In this document: piece after piece, positions 33,791 through 42,337 of the stretch
How the letters are laid out: each line of letters begins with the position of its first letter
How positions within the stretch are numbered: position 1 is the first letter of the stretch
Assembly (NCBI GenBank): GCA_003136655.1
Contig: PLFC01000107.1
Location: 21,776-74,397, forward strand
DNA from: Vulcanimicrobiota bacterium
Lineage (GTDB): Bacteria; Vulcanimicrobiota; Vulcanimicrobiia; Vulcanimicrobiales; Vulcanimicrobiaceae
DNA: 52,622 nt
Direction of reading: 5' to 3'
Translations under genes and position numbers: made by a program
Notes under the pieces: model-generated
Database searches by the model: none
The model's input: the letters and a program-made list of their open reading frames with translations, nothing else
What the model was told of the DNA's origin: nothing

Positions 33791-33829
33791 AAGACGAGCG
33801 CCGGCGAGATTCGCCGGCGCTCGTCTTTT
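33791..33829 (+). terminator. rho-independent terminator, 17-bp perfect stem
   Basis: A perfect 17-pair stem (AAGACGAGCGCCGGCGA, loop GAT, then its reverse complement) followed by TT. Its minus-strand exit is also T/C-rich (CTTCTTCTC), so it probably serves both the plus-strand gene ending at 33775 and the minus-strand lipoprotein gene ending at 33852. Confidence 0.85.
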
Positions 33830-33851
33830 GTTCTCGATTCGCGTTCGAAGC

Positions 33852-34343
33852 TTAGGGCAAACGCAGGTCGCGCAGGATGCTCTCTTTGGGTACGGCGGCC
33901 GTCAACTGGTAGATGAAGTTGACCTGATGGCCTTTGCTGTCCGCAATGATCGCGGTCTCTTGGTCGCCGTCCGTACACGGATTCGGTTGCGTCGGGTTTC
34001 CGACCGGCGCACCGTTTTGCGACGTGAAGGTCACGACGTTGGTCTGCTGTTGCGTGCTCGTGGTCTTGGGCACGAAGCACGGGTAGCTAAAGTTCGCCGT
34101 CCACTGGGTTACCGTGACGGTGTACGGGCCACCGAAGTATTTCTCGTAGATCCCGATGGCGAACGAGCCGGAATCGACGTCGAACGGGCTGGTTTGCGAC
34201 GTGTCGAGCACCTGACCGGTGAGATAGTTGGTGACCACGATGTCACCGTTGGGCTGCGGCGTCAGGCCGAACGTGCTCGAGGAGCAGCCGGCGAGGGCAC
34301 ACGAGAGCGCGCCCGCGGCGAGCATGGTACGAAGAGAACGCAT
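33852..34343 (-). CDS. lipoprotein of unknown function
   Basis: 163 residues. The leader RTMLAAGALSCALAGCSSS has a classical lipobox (L-A-G-C). The mature part is rich in Thr, Gln and Asn (TTSTQQQTNVV), with strands GDIVVTNYLTGQVLDT and FAIGIYEKYFGGPYTVTVTQW. No known family. It lies between two secreted-protein genes, with 84 bases between it and the downstream end of the GH-A-like lipoprotein gene. Confidence 0.7.
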   Translation of the reverse strand: MRSLRTMLAAGALSCALAGCSSSTFGLTPQPNGDIVVTNYLTGQVLDTSQTSPFDVDSGSFAIGIYEKYFGGPYTVTVTQWTANFSYPCFVPKTTSTQQQTNVVTFTSQNGAPVGNPTQPNPCTDGDQETAIIADSKGHQVNFIYQLTAAVPKESILRDLRLP

Positions 34344-34427
34344 CGTTGTCGGTCGTCCTTAGCGTGGCGAAGTTCTCTCCAGTAGTCGGCCGGGGCCTCG
34401 GCCGGGTTTAGCCGGGCCCGCGCCTGC

Positions 34428-35951
34428 TCAGGGCGAGACCACGACCGCGGTCATGCTCCACGCCGGCAGGTTGACGGTGAACGATCCGTTCCACTTCCCG
34501 GCCTTCTTGCTGACCGGCCCGTCCCATACGTTGTTCTTGGATTTGTCGTACTGCGCCTTACCGTAGGTCGTGAGGTTCAGTGCCGAACCTTTGCCCAGCC
34601 CGTCGATCGAGACGGCGACCGACTCGGCCGCGGTCTTATTCAGGTTGAAGAGCACGACGCCGTAACCACTGCCGTGCGTCATGGCGTAGGCCCGCAGGTT
34701 TTGCGACGAGCCGCCAAGTGTGACCGGGAGCATGTGTTCGCCGCTCTGGGCCACCTGCGACATCACCTGATAGGCGCGCACCGTGGGCAGCGGCGTGCCG
34801 CGCGGCACGACCGGCGCGTTGGGGCAACCGTACTCGGGCGTGCCGTCGGAGAAGAGCATGTAGCCGCCGAAGGTTTGAAAGCCATACAACGACTTCGAGA
34901 AGTTACCCCCGGTCTTATCCGAACAGCCGCCGTAGGCCAGCCACCAGGTCGAACGAAAGACGCCGTCGTTCATCAACTCGCCGAGCACTTGACCGGCAAA
35001 GAGCGATTGCGTGATCGACGACGTCTGCTTGCCGGGGTTGGAATAGACCGAGCCCAGCTCGCCCACGTAGATCGGTGTGGTCGGGTGACCCGCCGTAGCC
35101 AGGTCGGCCTGCACCGCCTGCACGCCGGCGGTGAGCGCCTGTGGTGCCTGCGTGAGCAAATAGGAGTCGCTCTCCTGGCCCGGCGTCTGCGCGTAGAAAT
35201 GATACTCGACGAAGTCGTAGCTGGCTTGACTCAACACGATCGGATCCCAAGCCGGCGTCCAGCCCGGCTCGACGACGACGCCGACTTGCGCCGTGGGATC
35301 CACGGCCTTGATATCGGGATAGTAACCCGACGCCACCGCCTGCGCGTACGTCGTCGCATCGTGTGGAATCTGATGCAGATCGTATTCCCAACTGCCGTAC
35401 ACTTCGTTGCCGACGGTCCAGTATTTCACGCCGTAGTTCTTGCTATTCGAATAGCTGACCCAGCCGGCCGCTTCGGTCGGATCGCCGCCCGCGTTGCAGG
35501 CGATGTTGGAGCCGTAATTCAGCGTGACCGCCACGTCGACTTTCGCGGGCAGCGCCACATCGGTCATAAAGTTGTCGAAGGTGCTATTCGAATCGAAGTA
35601 GCCGCCATTGCACAGCGTGTTGCCTTGCCAATGGAACTCGTCGGAGGCGGAGCCTCCCGGCCATCGCACCGCGGTAAACCCGCCCTGCTGCAGCGATGCG
35701 GCCAGGCCCGATTGGGTGATGTCGTACCAGCCCGCAAAGTTGGCGCCGAGGATGCGCGCGTCGATCTTTGCGCCGGGCTTTCCGGACTGGACGTCGAGCG
35801 TGGCGGCGGCCGTTGCGGGCACGTCGGCCGAACGGACCGACTGCGCGCCGGTCGAGCCCGCCGGCAGCGGGTCGGCGACGCGTTGCGAGCAGCCCGCGAG
35901 CGCGAGCGTGGCGGTCAGGGCTGCGAGGGCTACGATGGGGCGTCTCTGCAT
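34428..35951 (-). CDS. lipoprotein glycoside hydrolase, clan GH-A (arabinofuranosidase/GH39-GH51-like)
   Basis: 507 residues from ATG 35951, giving the signal IVALAALTATLALAGC with a lipobox. The barrel starts near ARILGANFAGWYDI and FTAVRWPGGSASDEFHW. The acid/base Glu is in YWTVGNEVYGSWEYD (about residue 188) and the nucleophile candidate in PIYVGELGSVYSN (about 297), the spacing expected of clan GH-A. A C-terminal beta domain (YGVVLFNLNKTAAESVAVSI) ends at AWSMTAVVVSP, as in GH51/GH39 relatives. It is surface-attached and could trim the polysaccharide made by the adjacent locus or a plant- or microbe-derived arabinan or xylan. Confidence 0.82.
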   Translation of the reverse strand: MQRRPIVALAALTATLALAGCSQRVADPLPAGSTGAQSVRSADVPATAAATLDVQSGKPGAKIDARILGANFAGWYDITQSGLAASLQQGGFTAVRWPGGSASDEFHWQGNTLCNGGYFDSNSTFDNFMTDVALPAKVDVAVTLNYGSNIACNAGGDPTEAAGWVSYSNSKNYGVKYWTVGNEVYGSWEYDLHQIPHDATTYAQAVASGYYPDIKAVDPTAQVGVVVEPGWTPAWDPIVLSQASYDFVEYHFYAQTPGQESDSYLLTQAPQALTAGVQAVQADLATAGHPTTPIYVGELGSVYSNPGKQTSSITQSLFAGQVLGELMNDGVFRSTWWLAYGGCSDKTGGNFSKSLYGFQTFGGYMLFSDGTPEYGCPNAPVVPRGTPLPTVRAYQVMSQVAQSGEHMLPVTLGGSSQNLRAYAMTHGSGYGVVLFNLNKTAAESVAVSIDGLGKGSALNLTTYGKAQYDKSKNNVWDGPVSKKAGKWNGSFTVNLPAWSMTAVVVSP

Positions 35952-36023
35952 GGGTTTGAGTCTGGGGCCTGGCCTCACGGCAGTCAAGGAATGAGGCGCA
36001 CACTCCCGGGCCGGAAAAACGAA

Positions 36024-36052
36024 AAGCCCCGCCGGCGGTGCCGGCAGGGCTT
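36024..36052 (-). terminator. rho-independent terminator
   Basis: On the minus strand AAGCCC-T-GCCGGC, loop ACC, GCCGGC-G-GGGCTT is followed by TTCGTTTTT. It ends the 107-residue secreted protein gene upstream. Confidence 0.8.
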
Positions 36053-36069
36053 CGCGTACGGGTTACGCG

Positions 36070-36393
36070 TCAGTAGTGCGCGCCGTGCAGGATGTCGATC
36101 TCGTAGGCGTTGATCGAGCCTTCGCCGCCCGGCGGTCCGAAGACGTCGATGTACTGTCCCACGCGCAGCGGGCGGCCCGTGGGATTGATTACGGTTCCGT
36201 TCTGGAGGAAGATGTGGCGGCCGTTGCGCAGCGTCACGACGGTCTTGTCGATGCTGGCGATGTAGCCTTTGGCCCGCTCGCGGTAGTGATGGGGGTAGCC
36301 GTTGACGATAATGACTTGCTGGGCGCTCGAGATCGTCGGAGCGATCACGGCCGCGCCGAGCGCGAGCGTTCCCAGTAGCGTGCGAATGTTCAT
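36070..36393 (-). CDS. small exported protein, DUF5666-like beta domain
   Basis: 107 residues. Signal TLLGTLALGAAVIAPTISSA (cleavage near residue 24), then a single small beta domain: GYIASIDKTVVTLRNGRHIFLQNGTVINPTGRPLRVGQYIDVFG. The order (a strand, then ...VTLRNG..., then ...VGQYIDVFGP...) resembles DUF5666 / OB-like exported domains. Unknown role. It lies alone between the GH-A lipoprotein and a GT-C gene and ends at its own terminator. Confidence 0.7.
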   Translation of the reverse strand: MNIRTLLGTLALGAAVIAPTISSAQQVIIVNGYPHHYRERAKGYIASIDKTVVTLRNGRHIFLQNGTVINPTGRPLRVGQYIDVFGPPGGEGSINAYEIDILHGAHY

Positions 36394-36467
36394 GAGCCTC
36401 TTTCTTCAAGACGCAGAAGGATGGAGAATGAAGGCGTGGCGGCCTGCGTCGCGGCCGTTCTGGCCCG

Positions 36468-38144
36468 TCACTTCGAACTCGGCGGGCTCGTTGCCTTGGG
36501 CGCGCCTGCCGCCTGCCCCGGGCTGCGCCTGAGGATCCAGAGCGCATTGGCCGCGCTCTGTGGATCGAGGGCCGCGCCCGCGGTCGCTTGCTCTCGCTGG
36601 AGTCCCGCGCGAAAGTTGGCCATGAGCGACGGATTCGGCGGGGAGACGTTGTCGAACCGAAGGCCGGCTGCACTCGACGCGGTTAGCAATTCGAGCGACG
36701 GCGCGACCAGGAAGACGGAACCGGCGAGACGTCCCACTTGCTCCGCACTGCGGGCCGGATCGCGGACGAGCACGAGGCGGGCGTCGGATGGGAGATAGTG
36801 GCTGAGGACGAGCGCCGCCGCCGCATCGCTCACCGCGAGCGAAGGCTGCGCGCCGGCTGCGCGCGCGACTGCGGCGTAGTCGATCTGCGTGTTGTTGTCC
36901 CACCAGTTGACGGCACCGGCCGAGGTAAGGTCGGAAGCGATGCCCGCTAGCGCAAGGATCGCCAAGAGCGCAAGGCCCGCCACCGAGCGCGGGCCGCGCG
37001 TTGCGAGCCACGCGGCTATCCAGCCGGCGACGATCAGCTCGATGCCGACGGCGCTCTCGGCGAAATAACGCGCGACCGTCGTGTAATGCGCCCGCTCGAC
37101 GATATCGTATGCGCCGAAGAGCAGTACCGGAACCATGAGAAGCGATAGTCCGAGGACGGCGACCGGTTCGTTCGCGGGGCTGAGAGCCGCACGCAGTGCA
37201 CGGACCGCGGCGACGAGCACGACGAGCGCGAATGCGACGACGACGACTGCCAGTCGCAGGTCGCGCAACTCCGCGTCGAAGGCCACGGTGCCGGCGTTGA
37301 AGAGCCACTTCTCAGCGAAGAATTTGAGCGGATACGTCCCGGCGAGCCAGTCGAGTTGGGCGTGCGCCGAGGCGCGCTCGCGTAACAAGCCCAGGGCCCA
37401 AGGAGAGAAAACGATCAGCGCTCCGGCCACGGCTGCGACGAAGAACCGCAGGGCTGCGCGTCCTCGTTTGGTTGCGACGGCGGTGATGCCGTGCGCGGCG
37501 AGCACGGCCGCGAAGAGCGGATCCGTGTAGAGGCCGAGCGCTAGGGCGGAGGCGTACGCTAACCAGCGCAACGGCGTCGACCGCGCCAGCGCCCAGAGCA
37601 GCAGCGCCGACGCGCCGAGGGTCATCGTCGAGATGAGTTCGTATTCGCGCGCCTGACGCGAAAAGTGCACGTGATACGGGCTCACCGCCACGAGGGTCGC
37701 GAGCACGAAGCCTCCGGTACGCGAGCCGAAGGCTAGCCGCCCCAGCGCGAACGCGCAGCCGATCGAGAGTAAGCCGGCCAGGACCGACACCGATCGATAG
37801 GCCGCGATGGAACTGCCGAAGAGATCGATGGCGAGGCGATCGGCCACGTAGAAGAGCGGCGCGTGTTGCGGTTCCTCGGCAGCGAACGACGCGACGACGG
37901 CGCCGACGCCGCTCGCCGGATCGCGCTCCTGGTACGCGGCGACCTCGGCGAGAGAGTGCACGCGATCGTCGAAGAGCTCGCGGAATTCGGCCAGCGTGTG
38001 GCCCGACACGCGCAAGGCCGTGAAGACTTCGTCCGGCCAGAAGACCTTGCGTTCGAGGTGCTGCACGCGCGCCCACACGCCGACGAGGAGCGAGAGCAGC
38101 GTGATCGCCGCGACGGCAGCGCGAACGCGCGGAGCGGCTCCGAT
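36468..38144 (-). CDS. GT-C-type membrane glycosyltransferase (ArnT/PMT-like), non-canonical start
   Basis: About 558 residues. TM1 AVAAITLLSLLVGVWA is followed by KVFWPDEVFTALR (the GT-C acidic Asp-Glu motif), then about ten helices. PYHVHFSRQAREYELISTM fits the second family motif, and the protein has a soluble C-terminal domain. The frame runs open well upstream through the preceding gene without a canonical start near the homologous N-terminus. The first GTG (in LLVGVWA) would delete TM1. ATC 38144 lies six bases past the upstream stop, with GGGAG about ten bases before it, and gives a natural N-terminus. A second, diverged relative of the GT-C protein at 27886. Confidence 0.8.
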   Translation of the reverse strand: MGAAPRVRAAVAAITLLSLLVGVWARVQHLERKVFWPDEVFTALRVSGHTLAEFRELFDDRVHSLAEVAAYQERDPASGVGAVVASFAAEEPQHAPLFYVADRLAIDLFGSSIAAYRSVSVLAGLLSIGCAFALGRLAFGSRTGGFVLATLVAVSPYHVHFSRQAREYELISTMTLGASALLLWALARSTPLRWLAYASALALGLYTDPLFAAVLAAHGITAVATKRGRAALRFFVAAVAGALIVFSPWALGLLRERASAHAQLDWLAGTYPLKFFAEKWLFNAGTVAFDAELRDLRLAVVVVAFALVVLVAAVRALRAALSPANEPVAVLGLSLLMVPVLLFGAYDIVERAHYTTVARYFAESAVGIELIVAGWIAAWLATRGPRSVAGLALLAILALAGIASDLTSAGAVNWWDNNTQIDYAAVARAAGAQPSLAVSDAAAALVLSHYLPSDARLVLVRDPARSAEQVGRLAGSVFLVAPSLELLTASSAAGLRFDNVSPPNPSLMANFRAGLQREQATAGAALDPQSAANALWILRRSPGQAAGAPKATSPPSSK

Positions 38145-38149
38145 GGGAG

Positions 38150-39613
38150 TTAGTCTCCCGGCGGGTAGACGTGCAGCGGATGGTCGGAGTGGGCGCCGGG
38201 CAGCGGGCGTTCGCCGCGTGACGAGAATTGTATCCGCGAGTCTTCGTTCAGCACCGACTTGTTGGTGATCATGTACTCGTCGTATTCCTTGCCCGGCTTC
38301 TTGGCGGCGGCTGCGGCGACGTGCACGCCTTGGCTCGTGAAGACCGAGGCGATGTAGTCGCCGACCATTACGCCCTGGTCGGTCGTCGCAAGCCACGAGA
38401 GTTCCGCCGGAGCGCCGAGTTGCACCGGCGAACCCCACGTGGAGCCGCCGTTGGTGGACGAGATGTACCCCAAGGTGAGCTTACAGTTCGACGTCGAGCA
38501 GTTCGTGTTGGGATAATAATAGTATGCGATGCCTATGTGCGCCGTGCTGCCGCCGGTGCCGGGCGCGATCGCGATGCCCGGAATGAAGTGATCGACGCTG
38601 CTCCCCAGCGGGTCGATCGGCACGCGCGAAACGGCCGACCAATGGATGCCGTCGCTCGATGTGCTCAGCACGATGTCATTTTCGCTGCAATTGGAACGGA
38701 ACGAGCAGTCGGCCCAGACGACGTAGACGTTCCCCGCAGCGTCCACACGTGCCGACGGTAAGGGGAGTTCGCGGATTCCGCCCGCAGGCTGATGATCGTT
38801 CTGCGCTCCGACCTCGACGATGTTACCCCACGACTTGCCGCCGTTGCTCGAGGAGAAGGCGTTGATCGTGCCGCTCTCCGGCAGGTAGGGAACGACGACG
38901 TTGCCATTGGTCTGCACCACGGGCTGGCCGCCCAGGCCGTAACCCTGACTCCCGGAAATCGTTTGACCGGCGGACCAGGTCCGGCCGCCGTCGCTCGAGG
39001 TGGTCATCATCAGCAGGTCGCCCTGGCTGTTATCGTCCCATTCGACGTAGCAGTTACCATAGTATGGGCTCGTGCTCGTGTCGTCGCAGACGATCCACTC
39101 CTTGTCCATGAAGTCGCCGTTGTTCGCGCCGATCTCGACGGGGTTGTTCCAGTGCAATCCGTCGGACGACGAACTGACCAGGGGCATCTGTCCCGTCGTG
39201 TCGCTCAGAGGCAGCGTGGCCGCGAGCCAGAGTCCGTGCTTGGCGTCGTAGGTGATGGCGGGATCGCTGACCCGGTCCCAGGGGTTGCTCGGATTCTGCA
39301 CGTTCGTGATCCCGGGCAGGGAGCCGTACTTCCACTTCGTGCCGCCGTCGGTCGAGGTCGCGTAGGTGATGTCGGACGCGCCGCCGTCGTAGAAGCGCCC
39401 TTCCTGCGCCAGCGCTACGATCGTGTCGCCGTTGGAGTAGATGCTCGGCTCGACTTCCGTTGCATGTTGGCTCGACGAGTTGTTGAAGGTATCGACGCTG
39501 ATTTTGAGCACGGGGGCTTTGGTCAAGTACTGAATCAACGTGAAGCCCGCGGCCGGCAGCGCGGTAACGGCGACGAGCGCGGCAAGTATCCAGACGGTTC
39601 CGAAGCGTTTCAA
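38150..39613 (-). CDS. exported BNR/Asp-box sialidase-like beta-propeller protein
   Basis: 487 residues starting with a signal anchor KRFGTVWILAALVAVTALPAAG. At least six Asp-box repeats are visible: STDGGTKW, SSDGLHW, SSDGGRTW, SSNGGKSW, SSDGIHW and STNGGSTW, as in six-bladed sialidase propellers. The active-site features of true sialidases (an Arg triad and Tyr/Glu nucleophile) are not evident by eye, so it could be a hydrolase, a lectin or a surface scaffold. The next gene on the strand begins about six bases after its stop. Confidence 0.82.
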   Translation of the reverse strand: MKRFGTVWILAALVAVTALPAAGFTLIQYLTKAPVLKISVDTFNNSSSQHATEVEPSIYSNGDTIVALAQEGRFYDGGASDITYATSTDGGTKWKYGSLPGITNVQNPSNPWDRVSDPAITYDAKHGLWLAATLPLSDTTGQMPLVSSSSDGLHWNNPVEIGANNGDFMDKEWIVCDDTSTSPYYGNCYVEWDDNSQGDLLMMTTSSDGGRTWSAGQTISGSQGYGLGGQPVVQTNGNVVVPYLPESGTINAFSSSNGGKSWGNIVEVGAQNDHQPAGGIRELPLPSARVDAAGNVYVVWADCSFRSNCSENDIVLSTSSDGIHWSAVSRVPIDPLGSSVDHFIPGIAIAPGTGGSTAHIGIAYYYYPNTNCSTSNCKLTLGYISSTNGGSTWGSPVQLGAPAELSWLATTDQGVMVGDYIASVFTSQGVHVAAAAAKKPGKEYDEYMITNKSVLNEDSRIQFSSRGERPLPGAHSDHPLHVYPPGD

Positions 39614-39708
39614 TGAGGGAGCCTCGAGGGACGGCAGGGGCAGAGGGCAACTGCGTTCAGTCCTTATGTAGCGAAGGCTCGGGGGCTTCCTTGCCGGAAG
39701 GGAAGTTC

Positions 39709-40641
39709 GTGCGTCATGCGATTCTCGGCGCGGGCGGCATCGGCGGCCTAATCGCCACCATTCTCAGCGCCGGCGGCGACGACGTGACGGCCGTCGTGCG
39801 CGCTGCCGCGGCCGCGACCGAGCCTCGCGAATACGAGCTGGAACGCGCAGACGGAACCGTACGGGCAAGCGTCACGATTGCGAGCGCACTCGGCCCGGAC
39901 GATGTCATCGACGTCCTCTGGGTGACGCCTAAGGCCACCCAACTGCGCGATGCGTTGACGGCCGTCGCGTCGGCGCGGCCACGCGCGGTCGTGCCGTTGC
40001 TCAACGGGGTCGATCACCTCGCGACCTTGCGTGAGACCTTCGGCGAAGCGGTCATCCCGGCGACGATCGCCGTCGGGGCCGAGAAACTCGCGCCGGGCCG
40101 CTTCCGACAAACCAGCGTCTTCGCTGCGCTCATGGTTTCCGAGCGCGGCCGTGCGCCGCTCGGCGCCGCCGCCGGCATCTTGGAACGCGCGCGCGTTGGG
40201 GTCGTCTTCCACGCCGACGAGAACTCGATGATGTGGAAGAAGCTCGTCGGACTGTCGGTGCTCGCCTTGACCACGTCGGCGGCGTTGAGTCCGATCGGTC
40301 CGCTGCGCGATCATCCGCGCTGGCGGCCGCGCATCGATGCGGCGATCGCGGAGGTGGTTGCGGTGGCCAGAGCGGCCGGTGCCGATCTGGGTGAAGCGGA
40401 TGCGCGGATGCTCGTGTTCGGCGCGCCGGCGGATCTGAAGAGTTCGATGTTACGCGACGTCGAGGCGGGGCGCGAACCCGAACTCGACGCGATCGCCGGC
40501 GTCGTCATCCGTCACGCCGAGCATCACGACATTCCCGTGCCCGCGATCCGCGCGCTGACCGAGGACGTGCGCGCCAACTATGCCGCGATTACGGCTGGTA
40601 CAGCGCCATCCCCCGCGGCCCCAACGCCCCGGACGGGTTAG
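39709..40641 (+). CDS. 2-dehydropantoate 2-reductase (ketopantoate reductase) family
   Basis: 310 residues from GTG 39709, with GGAAGGGAAG upstream; a longer frame back to 39613 is unlikely. HAILGAGGIGGLIATILSAGGDDVTAVVR is the NADPH Rossmann motif. DVLWVTPKATQLRDALTAV, PLLNGVDHL and MMWKKLVGLSVLALTTSAA (Lys of the active site) follow, and a helical C-terminal domain ends the protein. It reduces ketopantoate to pantoate for coenzyme A in the classic case, but the family includes paralogues. It stands divergent to the sialidase-like gene. Confidence 0.82.
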   Translation: MRHAILGAGGIGGLIATILSAGGDDVTAVVRAAAAATEPREYELERADGTVRASVTIASALGPDDVIDVLWVTPKATQLRDALTAVASARPRAVVPLLNGVDHLATLRETFGEAVIPATIAVGAEKLAPGRFRQTSVFAALMVSERGRAPLGAAAGILERARVGVVFHADENSMMWKKLVGLSVLALTTSAALSPIGPLRDHPRWRPRIDAAIAEVVAVARAAGADLGEADARMLVFGAPADLKSSMLRDVEAGREPELDAIAGVVIRHAEHHDIPVPAIRALTEDVRANYAAITAGTAPSPAAPTPRTG

Positions 40642-40762
40642 CGAACGGCGAGCCCTCTGCCCACCGGTCGCCCAGGCAACAGCGTTCGCTCGCTTGAATC
40701 ATGGCGCTTTGCGGTGTGTCCGAAGTCGCGGCTCACCGTGTCGGCGAAAGGATCACGACCCG

Positions 40763-41968
40763 ATGCGTGCGGCGCTCTTGAGTCTTGCCATGCTTGCCGC
40801 GATGCTCTCGCTCGCCGGCCGCACCGTCGCGGCGCCGCCGGGAGGGCAAAAGGCGGCGACCACGATCGATAGCATCGTCGAGCCGGCGATGTCTGCGGAT
40901 CATCTCAAATCGATGCTCGTGCAGGTGCGCGTCGACGGACGCACCGTCTATTCGCGGGCGTTCGGGGAATCGATGTCGGGCGTACCCGCGACCACGGCGA
41001 TGCACTTTCGCAACGGCGCGATGGCCTTCACGTACATGTCGACGCTGCTGCTGGAATTGGTCGACCGGAAGCGAGTGCATCTCGAGGATAAGCTATCGAC
41101 GTTCTTCCCTGCGTTGCCCCACGCGAAGGAAATCACGCTCAAGAATCTCGCCGACATGACGTCGGGTTATGCGGATTACGTCTATCAGCCCGAACTCTTG
41201 CAGGCGTACTCGCGTAACCCATTCCGGCAATGGACGCCGGAAGAACTGATCCACATCGGCGTCTCCAAACCGATACAATTTGTGCCAGGCACGAACTGGG
41301 GCTACTCGCACACGAATTACGTGATCCTCGGGCGCGTGTTGGAGAAGGTCACGGGTACGTCGCTCGACGTAGCGCTGCGCCGGTACGTGTTCCGTCCGCT
41401 AAGAATGTACGAGACCGACGGCTACTCGACGCCGTTCGTTCCCGAACCGGTGCTGCACTCGTTCAGTTCGGAGCGTCGCGGCGATCTCGGCATCAAACCG
41501 GGCGTGCCGTTCTCGGAGGAGTCGACGTTCTGGAACCCTTCGTGGACGACCGCCGCCGGCGCGGTCGAGACGACGACTATCGACGATATGAATCGCAGCA
41601 TGGAGGCGGTGGGCCGGGGCGTCCTGCTCTCGACGCAGTCGTATCACGCGCAGATCGATCCGCTGCTCGCCGGCTTCGGGCATAAAGACGCGAAGTGCCC
41701 GGCGTGCAACAAGCTCACGGCGGCCGGTAATTACGGTCTCGGCGTCGTCAACCTCGGCCCGTGGATCACGCAAACGAAAAACTTCGCGGGCGCAGGAGCC
41801 ACCGCCGCATACCTGCCCTCGAAGCGCATCGCGATCTCCGTCGCGACCACGCTCTTGCCCGAAGCCTTCGACGACAAAGGCAACTACCCGACACCGAGTA
41901 GCGCAATCGTCAAAGCGTTGGCAGATGCGCTCGCTCCGGGCACGTATCCGAAACCGGCGGCGAAGTAG
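40763..41968 (+). CDS. exported beta-lactamase/DD-peptidase-fold protein with degenerate active site
   Basis: 401 residues from ATG 40763 (GAAAGGATC upstream). The signal is LLSLAMLAAMLSLAGRTVAA. The serine beta-lactamase-like fold is evident: MHFRNGAMAFTYMSTLLLELVDRKRVHLEDKLS, then EITLKNLADMTSGYADYVY, WGYSHTNYVILGRVLEKVTG and LRRYVFRPLRMYETDGYS. The first stretch should be the SxxK nucleophile motif (such as SISK) but reads AMAF, so neither the Ser nor the Lys is present. YSH is at the YxN position. It is probably a non-catalytic binding or regulatory homologue. A C-x-x-C (CPACNK) sits near residue 312. Confidence 0.85.
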   Translation: MRAALLSLAMLAAMLSLAGRTVAAPPGGQKAATTIDSIVEPAMSADHLKSMLVQVRVDGRTVYSRAFGESMSGVPATTAMHFRNGAMAFTYMSTLLLELVDRKRVHLEDKLSTFFPALPHAKEITLKNLADMTSGYADYVYQPELLQAYSRNPFRQWTPEELIHIGVSKPIQFVPGTNWGYSHTNYVILGRVLEKVTGTSLDVALRRYVFRPLRMYETDGYSTPFVPEPVLHSFSSERRGDLGIKPGVPFSEESTFWNPSWTTAAGAVETTTIDDMNRSMEAVGRGVLLSTQSYHAQIDPLLAGFGHKDAKCPACNKLTAAGNYGLGVVNLGPWITQTKNFAGAGATAAYLPSKRIAISVATTLLPEAFDDKGNYPTPSSAIVKALADALAPGTYPKPAAK

Positions 41969-42068
41969 CTGCGCGCCGCCGATGCAGTCGCGGCTGCGCT
42001 ACTGCGGAATTTTCGGAATATTGCGATTACATGCACGCCGCACTGGTAAGCGAGCCGCGAAAAAGAAA

Positions 42069-42141
42069 TGGAGACGAGGAGATTCGAACTCCTGACATCC
42101 TGCTTGCAAAGCAGGCGCTCTACCAACTGAGCTACGTCCCC
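42069..42141 (-). tRNA. tRNA-Ala (anticodon TGC)
   Basis: 73-nt cloverleaf: acceptor GGGGACG pairs with CGTCTCC, with the diagnostic G3-U70. D arm AGCTCAGTTGGTAGAGC, anticodon stem CCTGC/GCAGG around loop TTTGCAA (anticodon TGC), T arm GTTCGAATC. CCA is not encoded; a T-rich stretch (TTTCTTTTT) follows directly and may terminate transcription. Confidence 0.97.
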
Positions 42142-42191
42142 GCGGCGATGATGTGTGTTCGGCGAGCGGTGCCTGGTAGTCCCCCCTACTA

Positions 42192-42210
42192 GAGGACGGA
42201 CCTCTAGGTA
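42192..42210 (+). promoter_or_regulatory. GGACGGAC / TAGGTA motif upstream of the Kelch-type gene
   Basis: Related to the element at 32196. Here a short perfect hairpin CTAGAGG-ACGGA-CCTCTAG overlaps it. The region 42142-42337 separates the tRNA from the Kelch-type gene, and I saw no clear -35/-10 pair in it. Confidence 0.3.
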
Positions 42211-42337
42211 TCGGCAGCCGTGCGGTGAATGCATGCCAACCTAGGCGGTTCCTTGCGTTCCCCAGCGTATGGTCTCGCCCATCGAGTTCCCGCAGGCCGG
42301 TCCCCGAGGCACGTTTGCTCGGAAAGGAACCCCCCCA

